The position numbers and the translations under genes were made by a program. A DNA stretch of 64,000 nt from an uncultured Massilia sp. (GTDB lineage: Bacteria > Pseudomonadota > Gammaproteobacteria > Burkholderiales > Burkholderiaceae_D): positions 62,001-126,000 of the forward strand of contig NZ_CAJYEB010000037.1 in assembly GCF_913773735.1 (NCBI RefSeq), written 5' to 3'. The notes beneath the pieces were generated by a model. That model did not search any database. It was not told the origin of the DNA and saw only the letters and a program-made list of their open reading frames with translations. Below, one piece after another: positions 41,848 to 50,888 of this stretch (position 1 is the first letter of the stretch; each line of letters opens with the position of its first letter).

Positions 41848-42657
41848 TCAAAAGTGCCAGAGATGGAGGATTTTCTTGCTATCAGTGGTTACAAAACTAA
41901 AATCCGGCGGTCGGTCGTCGATGATGAATTCATAACTCAGCAGCATCGTCCCCGGCCGCATTTCCGCTTCGGCCTTGCGCCACAGCGCGCCCATGGCCGC
42001 CGGCGACAGGTAGGCGAACACCACGTCGTAGTGACCGAAATTCAAGTCCTCGTAGTCGCCGCGCAGGAAACGGGCGCGGCTGTTCGCCAGCAGCGCGCGC
42101 AAGCGGCTCGCCAGCCACGGCAGCGGCGCCAGCTCGATGCCGCTGACCCGGCAGTCCGGACGGCGCCGGGCCAGGTCCAGCACGAAGCCGCCCAGGCCGC
42201 TGCCGATGTCGATGACGTCCAGCGGCCGGTCCTGCGGCAATTGCTGGGCGACGAGGTCCCAGGCGCCCTTGCCGGACGGGTAGTACGGTACCTGGGTGCG
42301 GAAGGTCGACCAGTACACCAGCAGCAGCAGCACGAACACCGCCAGGAACAGCGCCGGCGGCAGGTCGAACGCGGTGGCGCCGGCGCTGGCGGCCAGCACG
42401 GCGACCGGGAACAGCAGGCCGATCGCGCGCCACCAGCTGGCCAGCCGGAGCCGCCAGGACACCAGCGCGGCCCAGGCGCCCTGCAGCAGCGCGACGGCGA
42501 ACCAGGTGGCGCCCCCCTCCCCGCCCAGCACGCCGGCGCGCGCCAGCAGCCAGGTGGCGAGCAGCGTCAGCGGGAACGCGAGCACCTGCGCCAGCAGCGC
42601 GCGCAGCGCCGGCAGCGCGGCCAGCCCGCGGATGCGGCGAGGGGCAGGACCGGTCAC
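41848..42657 (-). CDS. Membrane-anchored SAM methyltransferase in the flagellar block
   Basis: A 269-residue protein. Residues ~10-110 form four hydrophobic helices, followed by a class I methyltransferase domain with motif I VIDIGSGLGGFVLDL and an acidic SGIELAP. No NPPY motif is present. It is placed between flhC and motA on the same strand. GTG at 42657 was preferred because it avoids overlap with flhC; the ATG at 42753 is possible. The substrate is unknown; a membrane-bound lipid or protein target would fit. Confidence 0.75.
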   Translation of the reverse strand: MTGPAPRRIRGLAALPALRALLAQVLAFPLTLLATWLLARAGVLGGEGGATWFAVALLQGAWAALVSWRLRLASWWRAIGLLFPVAVLAASAGATAFDLPPALFLAVFVLLLLVYWSTFRTQVPYYPSGKGAWDLVAQQLPQDRPLDVIDIGSGLGGFVLDLARRRPDCRVSGIELAPLPWLASRLRALLANSRARFLRGDYEDLNFGHYDVVFAYLSPAAMGALWRKAEAEMRPGTMLLSYEFIIDDRPPDFSFVTTDSKKILHLWHF

Positions 42658-42703
42658 GGCCTGCCCCTCGGGGAAAGGAGGAAGACGATCAAGTGTCGAA
42701 CGC

Positions 42704-43249
42704 TCAGTTGCCCGCCAGCGAGGCATCCTTGGCCTTGCGCGTCTTGCCGGCACGCGAAGGCATGTGGCACAGGCCGCACTGGTAATCGTCGTTCAGGTCG
42801 AGCGCGTTGACGACGAACTTGCCCTGGCATTTCGAGCACGGCGCCAGCAGCAGCATATTGCCCTGGAAGAAACGCACGAGGGTCCAGGCGCGCGTCAGCG
42901 ACAGCACCGGTTCCTCGCTTGGCGCCGGCGGCATCTGTTCGAGGTAGAGCTTGTAGGCCTTCATGACGGCCTCGATCCCGGTGGCGCCCGCATGCTCGAC
43001 CAGGAATTTATAGATATTGATGTAGAGGGAGGAATGGATGTTCGGCTGCCAGGTCAGGAACCAGTCGGTCGAGAACGGCAGCATGCCCTTCGGCGGCGAC
43101 ACGCCCTTGAGTTCCTTGTACAGCTTGATCAGGCGCTCGCGCGACAGCGAGACTTCGCTTTCCAGCAACTGCAGGCGCGCGCCGAGCTGGATCAGTTCGA
43201 TGGCCAGCTGGATTTCCTGGGCTTCCGAGACGACGCTTTTCTTGGTCAT
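42704..43249 (-). CDS. flhC: Flagellar transcriptional activator FlhC
   Basis: A 181-residue protein, part of the FlhD4C2 master regulator that switches on flagellar class II genes. Four cysteines (Cys138, Cys141, Cys158, Cys161) form the zinc site. The length is close to that of E. coli. A family B repeat lies in the 140-bp gap after flhD. Confidence 0.95.
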   Translation of the reverse strand: MTKKSVVSEAQEIQLAIELIQLGARLQLLESEVSLSRERLIKLYKELKGVSPPKGMLPFSTDWFLTWQPNIHSSLYINIYKFLVEHAGATGIEAVMKAYKLYLEQMPPAPSEEPVLSLTRAWTLVRFFQGNMLLLAPCSKCQGKFVVNALDLNDDYQCGLCHMPSRAGKTRKAKDASLAGN

Positions 43250-43273
43250 TGTTCTTCTCCGTAGGGGCCGGCA

Positions 43274-43318
43274 GGGGTCGGAGCCCGGTATTGCTTTTCA
43301 AGGGGCTCTGACCCCGGT
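43274..43318. repeat. Dispersed inverted repeat, family B (between flhD and flhC)
   Basis: GGGGTCGGAGCCCGGT and GGGGCTCTGACCCCGGT flank ATTGCTTTTCAA. It is within the flhDC transcript, where a hairpin could alter the FlhD:FlhC ratio. Confidence 0.75.
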
Positions 43319-43389
43319 GTGCGCCGTGGCAGCCAACCGAAGCCGGCAGCGTAGAACCGGGGTTGGAAACACCCCAACGGAAAAGAATT

Positions 43390-43713
43390 TTAAACGATTT
43401 CTTCAGCCGGCTGCCCAGCCATCAGGATGGCCGCATGGGACTGCGCCAGCGTGCGGTCCTTGGTGTGGCTGGTCAGCATCGACAGGATCGCGCTGTCGTC
43501 GAAGCGGAAGCGGGCCAGCATCATGTTGCCGCCGGCGAGCTTGAGGATCTGGGCGTTGCTCATGCCTTCGATCAGGTCGGCGATGTCGGCCGAGATGCCG
43601 AGGCGGAAGATCGCGGTGACCTTATCGGCGCGGATCATCTGCTGGGCCAGCATCAGGTAGCTGAGGTTGGCGTCGCGGATTTCAGCCATCATGTCGTTCG
43701 CAGTCATGTTCAT
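43390..43713 (-). CDS. flhD: Flagellar transcriptional activator FlhD
   Basis: A 107-residue helical protein (IRDANLSYLMLAQQMI, then the HTH segment FRLGISADIADLIEGMS) that pairs with FlhC. The ATG at 43713 is only 2 nt from GGAG; the next ATG at 43707, starting MTANDMM, has better spacing and may be the true start. It is the first gene of the motility block. Confidence 0.95.
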   Translation of the reverse strand: MNMTANDMMAEIRDANLSYLMLAQQMIRADKVTAIFRLGISADIADLIEGMSNAQILKLAGGNMMLARFRFDDSAILSMLTSHTKDRTLAQSHAAILMAGQPAEEIV

Positions 43714-43807
43714 CTCTCCGTGGTCTGTATCTTCAGGGCGTTATGTGTTGCCGTTGAGATAGATTCTGACTGTGGGGAAACTTTTGGGGAATCGGCGCCC
43801 GTCTGTA

Positions 43808-43860
43808 TTTTGCGTCCGCAAAAGACGACAGACTTCGTAGGAGTTTGTCTGACAAACTCC
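43808..43860. promoter_or_regulatory. Two perfect palindromes upstream of flhD
   Basis: TTTTGCG-TC-CGCAAAA (43808-43823) and GGAGTTTGTC-T-GACAAACTCC (43840-43860) lie about 95 and 127 bp before the flhD start. Both are typical dimer-binding geometries; in RNA the second would also be a stable 10-bp hairpin. Confidence 0.65.
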
Positions 43861-43974
43861 CGGGAAGCCTGGTGATTCCCCTATGGCGAAGGGGCAGATG
43901 TACGGTGAAGATCCGGCGGGTTTCGTACCGCCGCGACGTTTCAAAAAACACTGTCTGTGTTGGTTAACGTCAAC

Positions 43975-44160
43975 GTTTTCGAGAACTTTAGGGTCGCCCG
44001 ACGATTTTTTTTCGGTCTTTCCCGGCTCTCATGACTCGTTATCGGCGGCGTTTTCAGGAACTTTAGGGTTCCGGCAAACTTTTTTTGAAATTTTTTCGCC
44101 CCACTACCCAATCCCGGTCATCTGGTTGGGTTATCGGCGGGCTTTTCGGGAACTTGAGGG
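43975..44160. repeat. Three-copy degenerate motif in the flhD/kynU spacer
   Basis: GTTTTCGAGAACTTTAGGG (43975), GTTTTCAGGAACTTTAGGG (44050) and CTTTTCGGGAACTTGAGGG (44142) are spaced about 75 and 92 bp. Copies 2 and 3 share a preceding TTATCGGCGG, and every copy is followed by a run of six to eight T or A. Confidence 0.7.
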
Positions 44161-44299
44161 ATTTCGCGAAAAAATTTCGAAAATTTTTTTGTTGCAAATA
44201 ATTCAAGTCGGCCTCGTCGGGTTTTCTTGCTACACTGCGCGCTTCGCAATCCGGGCCGCAGCCCACAGCCAGAACTCTCCGAATTCCCGAAGGACAAGC

Positions 44300-45571
44300 A
44301 TGATCCCCGCTTCCCCATTCGCGGCCGCCGACCCGCGTGCCGCCTGCCAGGCGCTCGACGCCGCCGATCCGCTGGCGCCGCTGCGCGAGCGCTTCGACCT
44401 GCCGCCCGGCGTCATCTATTTGGATGGCAACTCCCTGGGCGCCCGGCCGCGCACGGCGCTGGCGCGCGCGCAGCAGGTGGTGGCGCAGGAATGGGGGCAG
44501 GACCTGATCCGCAGCTGGAACGACGCCGGCTGGTTCGCGATGCCGAAGCGCCTGGGCGACCGCCTGGCGCCGCTGGTCGGCGCGCAGCCGGGCGAGATCG
44601 TCGTCACCGACACCACGTCGCTGAACCTGTTCAAGGCGCTGGCGGCGGCGCTGGCGATCCAGCACGAGCGCGACCCCGCGCGCAAGGTCATCGTGACCGA
44701 GCGCAGCAACTTCCCGACCGATATCTATATGGCGGACGGCCTGGCCCGCTGGCTCGAGCGCGGCTACTCGGTGCGCCTGGTCGATGCCCCGGAAGACCTG
44801 GACGCCGCCATCGGCCCCGACTGCGCCGTGCTGATGCTCACCCACGTCAACTACCGCACCGGGCGCCAGCACGACATGGCGGCCCTGACGGCGCGCGCAC
44901 AGGCGCGCGGGGCCCTGGCGGTCTGGGACCTGGCCCACTCGGCCGGCGCGGTGCCGGTCGACCTGCACGCGGCCGGCGCCGACTTCGCGGTCGGCTGCAC
45001 CTACAAATACCTGAACGGCGGCCCCGGCGCCCCGGCGTTCATCTGGGTGCCGGACAAGCACCAGGCGGCGTTCCGCCACCCCCTCACCGGCTGGTGGAGC
45101 CACGCCGCGCCGTTCGCGATGATGCATGGCTACGCTGCCGCCAACGGCATCGGCCGCGCCCTGTGCGGCACCCAGCCGGTGCTGTCGCTGGCCCTGGTCG
45201 AGTGCGGGCTGGAGATCTTCGAAGCGACGACGATGGAGGCGCTGCGCGCCAAGTCGCTGGCGCTGACCGACCTGTTCATCGCGCTGGTGGAACTGCGCTG
45301 CATGATGCACCCGCTCGACCTGGTGACGCCGCGCGCGCACGCCGAACGCGGCAGCCACGTCAGCTTCGTGCATCCGCACGGCTATGCGGTGATGCAGGCG
45401 CTGATTCGGCGCGGCGTGATCGGCGACTACCGCGAGCCGGGCATCATGCGCTTCGGCTTCACGCCGCTGTACACGCGCTTCGCCGACGTCTGGGACGCGG
45501 TCGACATCCTGGCCGACATCCTCGACAACGAGACCTACGACGCCGCCGCCGCGCGCGGCGCCGTGACCTGA
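44300..45571 (+). CDS. kynU: Kynureninase
   Basis: A 423-residue PLP enzyme cleaving kynurenine to anthranilate and alanine. The PLP lysine is Lys236 in GCTYKYLNGGPG. LDGNSLGARP near the N-terminus and WWSHAAPFAM are family features. AAGGA lies 6 bp before the ATG at 44300; the upstream open frame is the AT-rich spacer. kynA follows 10 bp later. kynB (formamidase) is not in the window. Confidence 0.96.
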   Translation: MIPASPFAAADPRAACQALDAADPLAPLRERFDLPPGVIYLDGNSLGARPRTALARAQQVVAQEWGQDLIRSWNDAGWFAMPKRLGDRLAPLVGAQPGEIVVTDTTSLNLFKALAAALAIQHERDPARKVIVTERSNFPTDIYMADGLARWLERGYSVRLVDAPEDLDAAIGPDCAVLMLTHVNYRTGRQHDMAALTARAQARGALAVWDLAHSAGAVPVDLHAAGADFAVGCTYKYLNGGPGAPAFIWVPDKHQAAFRHPLTGWWSHAAPFAMMHGYAAANGIGRALCGTQPVLSLALVECGLEIFEATTMEALRAKSLALTDLFIALVELRCMMHPLDLVTPRAHAERGSHVSFVHPHGYAVMQALIRRGVIGDYREPGIMRFGFTPLYTRFADVWDAVDILADILDNETYDAAAARGAVT

Positions 45572-45581
45572 GGAGGCGCGC

Positions 45582-46442
45582 ATGAGCGATTCCGGCAAGG
45601 ACCAGCAAGCGGACAAGGGCGCGGCCGCGTGGCACGGCGCGCAGATGGACTTCAGCCGCAGCATGAGCTACGGCGACTACCTGGGCCTGGGGCAGATCCT
45701 GTCGGCCCAGCACCCGCGCTCGCCCGACCACAACGAGATGCTGTTCATCGTCCAGCACCAGACCAGCGAGCTGTGGATCAAGCTGATGCTGCACGAGCTG
45801 CAGGCCGTGCGCACCCACCTCCGCGCCGACGACCTGCCGCCGGCCTTCAAGATGCTGGCGCGGGTGGCGCGCATCATGGACCAGCTGGTGCACGCCTGGG
45901 ACGTGCTGGCCACGATGACGCCGCCCGAGTACAGCGCCATCCGGCCCTACCTGGCCTCGTCGTCCGGCTTCCAGTCCTTCCAGTACCGCGAGCTGGAATT
46001 CATCCTGGGGAACAAGAACCCGGCCATGCTGGCCGTGCACGAGCCGGTGCCCGAGCACCATGCGCGCCTGGACCGGGAGCTGCACGCGCCCTCCATCTAC
46101 GACGAGGCCGTGCGCCTGCTGGCGCGCTCGGGCCTGGCGGTGGCGCCGGAACGCCTGGCCGCCGACCCCACCCGCCCCACCGTCCACGACGACAGCGTGA
46201 TGGCGGCCTGGCTCGCCGTCTACCGCGACCCGCAGCACCACTGGGCGCTGTACGAGCTGGCCGAGAAGCTGGTCGACCTGGAGACGGCGTTCCGCTTCTG
46301 GCGCTTCCGCCACGTCTCGACGGTCGAGCGCATCATCGGCTTCAAGACCGGCACCGGCGGCACGGCGGGCGTGAGCTACCTGCGCAAGATGCTCGACGTG
46401 GTGCTGTTCCCCGAGCTGTTCGCGCTGCGCACGGCGCTCTGA
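45582..46442 (+). CDS. kynA: Tryptophan 2,3-dioxygenase
   Basis: A 286-residue heme enzyme opening the indole ring of tryptophan to N-formylkynurenine. The distal His is ~59 in FIVQHQTSELW, the proximal heme ligand ~244 in FRFWRFRHVSTVER, and the substrate-binding GTGGTAGVSYL is near the C-terminus. GGAGG precedes the ATG. It forms the kyn operon with kynU. Confidence 0.96.
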   Translation: MSDSGKDQQADKGAAAWHGAQMDFSRSMSYGDYLGLGQILSAQHPRSPDHNEMLFIVQHQTSELWIKLMLHELQAVRTHLRADDLPPAFKMLARVARIMDQLVHAWDVLATMTPPEYSAIRPYLASSSGFQSFQYRELEFILGNKNPAMLAVHEPVPEHHARLDRELHAPSIYDEAVRLLARSGLAVAPERLAADPTRPTVHDDSVMAAWLAVYRDPQHHWALYELAEKLVDLETAFRFWRFRHVSTVERIIGFKTGTGGTAGVSYLRKMLDVVLFPELFALRTAL

Positions 46443-46507
46443 GCGCACGGCGCTACGCGCCGCGCGCCGCCGTCGTACAATACGCAGCAACCATTCGAGG
46501 AGCCCGT

Positions 46508-47053
46508 ATGAAGTGCGACATCCTGATCGTGTCCGGCCTGTGGAATTCCGGCCCCGAGCACTGGCAGACCCATTGGGAACGCAAGTACCCGGCCTGGACC
46601 CGCGTGGCGCACCGCGACTGGAATGCGCCGGACCGCGACGAATGGGTGGCCGAACTGGACGCCGCCATCGCCGCCTGCCAGGGCCGCCCGATCCTCGTCG
46701 CCCACAGCCTGGGCTGCATGCTGGTGGCGCAGTGGGCCCGCTCCGGCTCGCCGCTCAAGGCGGCCGGCGCCTTCCTGGTGGCGCCCAGCGACACCGAAGC
46801 CGACTCCTATCCGATCGACGCCAACGACTTCCGCCCGGTCCCGCTGGAACCCCTGCCCTTCCCCTCGATCGTGGTCGCGAGCGGCAACGACGACTACGCG
46901 CGCATCGAACGCGCGCGCGCGTTCGCGCAGGCCTGGGGCAGCAAGCTGGTGGAAATCGGGGACGCCGGCCACATCAACGCCGACAGCGGCTACGGGCCGT
47001 GGCCGGAGGGCGAGGCCATGCTCGAGGCATTCTGCCGCGACCTCGATCCCTGA
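46508..47053 (+). CDS. RBBP9/YdeN-family alpha/beta hydrolase
   Basis: A 181-residue small serine hydrolase. The triad is Ser67 (VAHSLGC), Asp128 (SGNDDY) and His155 (GDAGHINADSG), with the WxxxW-rich start typical of the family. GAGGAG is near the ATG at 46508. It lies 65 bp behind kynA and could be in the same transcript. An N-formylkynurenine formamidase role is conceivable but unsupported by motifs. Confidence 0.85.
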   Translation: MKCDILIVSGLWNSGPEHWQTHWERKYPAWTRVAHRDWNAPDRDEWVAELDAAIAACQGRPILVAHSLGCMLVAQWARSGSPLKAAGAFLVAPSDTEADSYPIDANDFRPVPLEPLPFPSIVVASGNDDYARIERARAFAQAWGSKLVEIGDAGHINADSGYGPWPEGEAMLEAFCRDLDP

Positions 47054-47062
47054 GCAAGGAAA

Positions 47063-47090
47063 CGTCGCCCCGGCCTGCGCCGGGACGACG
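47063..47090. repeat. Dispersed GC palindrome, family A (compact copy)
   Basis: CGTCGCCCCGGCCTGCGCCG followed by GGACGACG is a minimal version of the family, between convergent genes. Confidence 0.7.
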
Positions 47091-47113
47091 GTATCGACGC
47101 TACCGGACAGCGA

Positions 47114-49036
47114 TTACTTGCCGGCGGTCGCCAGCAGCATCTCGTTCAGGCGCTTCACGAAGGCCGCCGGATCGGCGAGTTGGCCGCCCTCGGCCAGCAT
47201 GGCCTGGTCGAACAGGATGTTGGCCCAGTCGCCGAAGCGCGCCTGCTCCGCATCCTCGTACTTCAGGCGCGTCACCAGCGGGTGGTTCGGGTTGATCTCG
47301 AGGATCGGCTTGCTGTCCGGCGCATCCTGGCCCGCGGCCTTGAGCATGCGCACCAGGTTGGCCGACAGCTCGTGCTCGTCCGCCACCAGGCAGGCCGGCG
47401 AATCGGTCAGGCGGAAGGTCACGCGCACGTCCTTGGCCTTGTCCGCCAGTGCTCCCTTCATCTTCTCGACCAGGTCCTTGTACTGGGTCTCGGTCTCTTC
47501 GTGTTCCTTCTTCTCGGCCTCGTCTTCCAGCTTGCCCAGGTCCAGGCCGCCCTTGGCGACCGACACCAGTTCCTTGCCTTCGAACTCGGTCAGGAAGGAC
47601 AGCATCCACTCGTCGACGCGGTCGGTCAGCAGCAGCACTTCGACGCCCTTCTTGCGGAAGATTTCCAGGTGCGGGCTGTTCTTCGCCGCGTTGAAACTGT
47701 CGGCGGTGACGTAGTAGATCTTGTCCTGGCCTTCCTTCATGCGGCCCACGTAATCCTCGAACGAGACGGTCTGGTCGGCCGAGTCGTTCTGCGTGGACGC
47801 GAAGCGCAGCAGCTTGGCGATGCGGTCCTTGTTGGTGGCGTCCTCGCCGATGCCTTCCTTGAGCACCTGGCCGAATTCCTTCCAGAAGGTCGCGTACTTG
47901 TCCTTGCCTTCCTGCTCTTCCGCGTTCGCCATCTCTTCCAGCATGCCCAGCACGCGCTTGGTCGAGCCTTCGCGGATCACGCGCACGTCGCGCGATTCCT
48001 GCAGGATCTCGCGCGAGACGTTCAGCGGCAGGTCGCTCGAATCGATCACGCCCTTCACGAAGCGCAGGTAGACCGGCATCAGCTGCTCGGCGTCGTCCAT
48101 GATGAACACGCGCTTGACGTACAGCTTGATGCCGCCGCGCTTGTTGCGGTCCCACAGGTCGAACGGCGCGTGCGCCGGCACGTACAGCAGCTGGGTGTAC
48201 TCGCTGCGGCCTTCGACGCGGTTGTGGGTGTGCGCCAGCGGCGCCTGGAAGTCGTGCGAGACGTGCTTGTAGAACTCGTCGTACTGTTCCTGGGTGATGT
48301 CCGACTTCGAGCGCGCCCACAGGGCCGACGCCTGGTTCACGGTCTCGAACTCGTCCTTGACGACGTTTTCCTTCTTCTCGTCGTCCCACTCTTCCTTCTT
48401 CATCAGGATCGGCAGGGAGATGTGGTCGGAGTACTTGCGGATGATCGACTTCAGCTTCCACGAGGACAGCAGCTCTTCCTCGCCGTCGCGCAGGTGCAGG
48501 ATGATGTCGGTGCCGCGGCCCGGCTTGTCGATCTGCTCGATCGTGTAGTCGCCTTCGCCGGTCGATTCCCAGCGCACGCCTTCGGACGCCGCGGCGCCCG
48601 CGCGGCGGGTCTCGACGGTGACGCGGTCGGCCACGATGAAGGCCGAGTAGAAGCCCACGCCGAACTGGCCGATCAGCGCGGCGTCGGCCTGCTGGTCGCC
48701 CGACAGCTTGCCGAAGAATTCCTTGGTGCCCGACTTGGCGATGGTGCCCAGGTGGGACACGGCCTCGTCGCGGCTCATGCCGATGCCGTTGTCGGAAATG
48801 GTGACGGTCTTCGCGTCCTTGTCGAACAGGACCTTGATCTTCAGTTCATGGTCGTCGCCGTACAGGGCGTCGTTGTTGATCGCCTCGAAGCGCAGCTTGT
48901 CGGCGGCGTCGGAAGCGTTCGAGATCAGCTCGCGCAGGAAAATCTCCTTGTTGGAATACAAGGAGTGGATCATCAATTGCAGCAACTGTTTTACTTCTGC
49001 TTGGAAGCCAAGGGTTTCTTTTTCGGCAACAGCCAT
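47114..49036 (-). CDS. htpG: Molecular chaperone HtpG (Hsp90)
   Basis: A 640-residue Hsp90. The GHKL ATPase domain shows ELISNASDAADKLRF, ISDNGIGMSRDE and GQFGVGFYSAF; the middle and C-terminal dimerisation domains are full length. It folds client proteins under heat and other stress. A sigma-32 type promoter lies upstream. Confidence 0.97.
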   Translation of the reverse strand: MAVAEKETLGFQAEVKQLLQLMIHSLYSNKEIFLRELISNASDAADKLRFEAINNDALYGDDHELKIKVLFDKDAKTVTISDNGIGMSRDEAVSHLGTIAKSGTKEFFGKLSGDQQADAALIGQFGVGFYSAFIVADRVTVETRRAGAAASEGVRWESTGEGDYTIEQIDKPGRGTDIILHLRDGEEELLSSWKLKSIIRKYSDHISLPILMKKEEWDDEKKENVVKDEFETVNQASALWARSKSDITQEQYDEFYKHVSHDFQAPLAHTHNRVEGRSEYTQLLYVPAHAPFDLWDRNKRGGIKLYVKRVFIMDDAEQLMPVYLRFVKGVIDSSDLPLNVSREILQESRDVRVIREGSTKRVLGMLEEMANAEEQEGKDKYATFWKEFGQVLKEGIGEDATNKDRIAKLLRFASTQNDSADQTVSFEDYVGRMKEGQDKIYYVTADSFNAAKNSPHLEIFRKKGVEVLLLTDRVDEWMLSFLTEFEGKELVSVAKGGLDLGKLEDEAEKKEHEETETQYKDLVEKMKGALADKAKDVRVTFRLTDSPACLVADEHELSANLVRMLKAAGQDAPDSKPILEINPNHPLVTRLKYEDAEQARFGDWANILFDQAMLAEGGQLADPAAFVKRLNEMLLATAGK

Positions 49037-49077
49037 CTTGTGTCCTCGTTGAAATCAGGGTTAAACAGACCGGGCCA

Positions 49078-49105
49078 ATATTGGGATAAAGAAAAGGGTT
49101 TCAAG
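49078..49105 (-). promoter_or_regulatory. Heat-shock (sigma-32 type) promoter of htpG
   Basis: On the minus strand CTTGAAA (49105-49099) and CCCAATAT (49085-49078) are 13 bp apart, matching the sigma-32 consensus closely. The start codon of htpG lies about 40 bp downstream. Confidence 0.8.
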
Positions 49106-49256
49106 AGCCTTTTTGCTGATAAATCGCCACCGCCCTCCCGCACTTCGTGCCGCGCAGCCGCAATCCGGCATCGCCGTCCGGCGCTTCGTCGCCCCGGCGG
49201 CCCACACCACCGCCTTCCTGCCGATACTCGCGGCATCATCCACCGCGAGGACACCC

Positions 49257-50741
49257 ATGACCACCCTACCGCGCAAGGCCGCCGGGCCGACGCTGCCGCC
49301 GTTCCTTTTCCTGTTCCTGCTCCCGTTCCTGTTCCTGGGCTGGACGCCCGGCGCAGCCGCGCTCGACTTCCATCCCTGTCCCGATGCGGCCCTCCCCGGC
49401 CTGCGCGGCAGCCTGTGCGCCCGCGTGGCCGTCCCCGCCCGCCATGACGCCGGTGCGGCCGGCGCGGCCGGCGTGGCGGAGGACATGCTGACGCTGTTCG
49501 TCCGCAAGTTCCCCGCCGCCGGGCCGCGCCGGGGCAGCGTCTGGGCCATCGCCGGCGGTCCCGGCGAATCGGGCGCCTCGCTGTATCCCTTCGTCGACGT
49601 GCTGCGGCGCGCCTTCCCCGGCGTCGACGTGATCGTTCCCGACCACCGCGGCACCGGGCTGTCGAGCCGGCTCTGCCCGGCCGAAGAGGCGCCGGACAGC
49701 CCCGGCGGCACGGCGCTGGCCGGCGCCGAATGGGGCAGCTGCCTGGGCGCGCTGGCCGCGCATCCCGAGCGCGCGCTGCCCTTTACGGTCACGAACGCGG
49801 CGCACGACCTGGCGGCGCTGCTGGCGCAGGACGACGACGGCGGTCCGGTCTACCTGTACGGCGTGTCGTATGGCACCCAGCTGGTGCTGCGCACGCTGCG
49901 GGTCGGCCGGCCCCGCGTCGCCGGCGTCGTGCTGGACTCGCTGGTGCCGCCCGAGACCGATGCGCGCTGGGACCTGAGCCGGCGCTCGCACGTCGTCGAC
50001 GACGTCGGCCGCCAGGTGCTGGCGCGCTGCGATGCGGCGCCGGACTGCGCCGCCATGCTGGGCGCGCCGGGCGCCGCCGTCCTGCGCCGCGTGCTGGACG
50101 GCATCGACCCCGCCCTGCTCGCCCGCGTGCCGGGCAAGGACCTGCGCCAGTTCCTCGGCGCCCTGCTCGACGTGCCGCCGCTGCGCGCGCGCATTCCCGC
50201 CCTGCTGGCCGACCTGGCACGCGGCGGCGACGCGCAACTGCAAGCCGTGCTGGCCGCCCTGCCCGGCATCCAGGCGCAGCTGGGCGACTATCCGCAGACG
50301 CCGCCGTCGATCCCGCTGACCGGGATCGTCAGCCTCTCCGAGAACGACCTGCGGCCCGGACGCACCCCGGCCCAGGTGCGCGCGGACGAGGCGCCGCTGC
50401 TGCTGCGCAGCCCGCTGCCGGCGCTGCTGGCCGGGTCGACGCTGCCGCGCTATCCCCGCGACGGCGACGTCGGCGCCCTGCCGGACCGGCTGCCGCCCAC
50501 GCTGGTGCTGCACGGCACGCTCGACCCGAAGACCCACCACGACGGCGCCCTGGCCCACCTGGCGCTGCTGCGCGAACGCGGGCCGGCCGCGCTGGTGGAC
50601 GTGGTCGACGCCCCGCATTTCATCCTGTGGACCGCCCCCGACTGCTTCGTGCGCCACGTGCGGCCCTTCGTGGACGGCGCCGCGCCGGCCGCCGGCCGCT
50701 GCGCGCCCGCCGCGCAGGAGATTGCAATTATTGCAAAATAA
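49257..50741 (+). CDS. Secreted alpha/beta hydrolase (S33 / tripeptidyl aminopeptidase-like)
   Basis: A 494-residue protein with an N-terminal hydrophobic signal (~12-36). The nucleophile is Ser204 in YGVSYGTQ; PDHRGTGLS and a C-terminal TAP-like part with LVLHGTLDP (Asp) and DAPHFIL (His) complete the hydrolase. Similar enzymes release N-terminal peptides or proline. The ATG at 49257 is followed directly by the signal sequence. The first 20 residues contain an unusual Phe/Leu/Pro repeat. Confidence 0.82.
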   Translation: MTTLPRKAAGPTLPPFLFLFLLPFLFLGWTPGAAALDFHPCPDAALPGLRGSLCARVAVPARHDAGAAGAAGVAEDMLTLFVRKFPAAGPRRGSVWAIAGGPGESGASLYPFVDVLRRAFPGVDVIVPDHRGTGLSSRLCPAEEAPDSPGGTALAGAEWGSCLGALAAHPERALPFTVTNAAHDLAALLAQDDDGGPVYLYGVSYGTQLVLRTLRVGRPRVAGVVLDSLVPPETDARWDLSRRSHVVDDVGRQVLARCDAAPDCAAMLGAPGAAVLRRVLDGIDPALLARVPGKDLRQFLGALLDVPPLRARIPALLADLARGGDAQLQAVLAALPGIQAQLGDYPQTPPSIPLTGIVSLSENDLRPGRTPAQVRADEAPLLLRSPLPALLAGSTLPRYPRDGDVGALPDRLPPTLVLHGTLDPKTHHDGALAHLALLRERGPAALVDVVDAPHFILWTAPDCFVRHVRPFVDGAAPAAGRCAPAAQEIAIIAK

Positions 50742-50888
50742 ACAGTTTTATCTCGACGTCCGCCCGCGCCCGGCATATCGTAGCGGCGCGGCGGACATTT
50801 TTTTTCATGGCCGGTGTCGAAACCGGGGAAGGCCGCTCGTCGTCGTGATAGCAGCACCCACTTCCATCACCACAACAGGAGATCCGCC

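Larger units (their letters stand above)
43714..44299. other. AT-rich, palindrome-rich intergenic region flhD / kynU (586 bp)
   Basis: No gene was seen. It carries clustered palindromes near flhD (43801-43860), then three copies of a TTTTC..GAACTT.AGGG motif, each followed by T/A-rich runs (43975-44190), then the kynU leader. It is by far the most AT-rich stretch of the window. It likely integrates several regulators of flhDC. Confidence 0.6.

Noticed and set aside
43883..44299. N-terminal extension of kynU by 139 codons
   Set aside because: The extension crosses AT-rich spacer with repeats; kynU begins with a good ribosome site at 44300 and has full family length from there.
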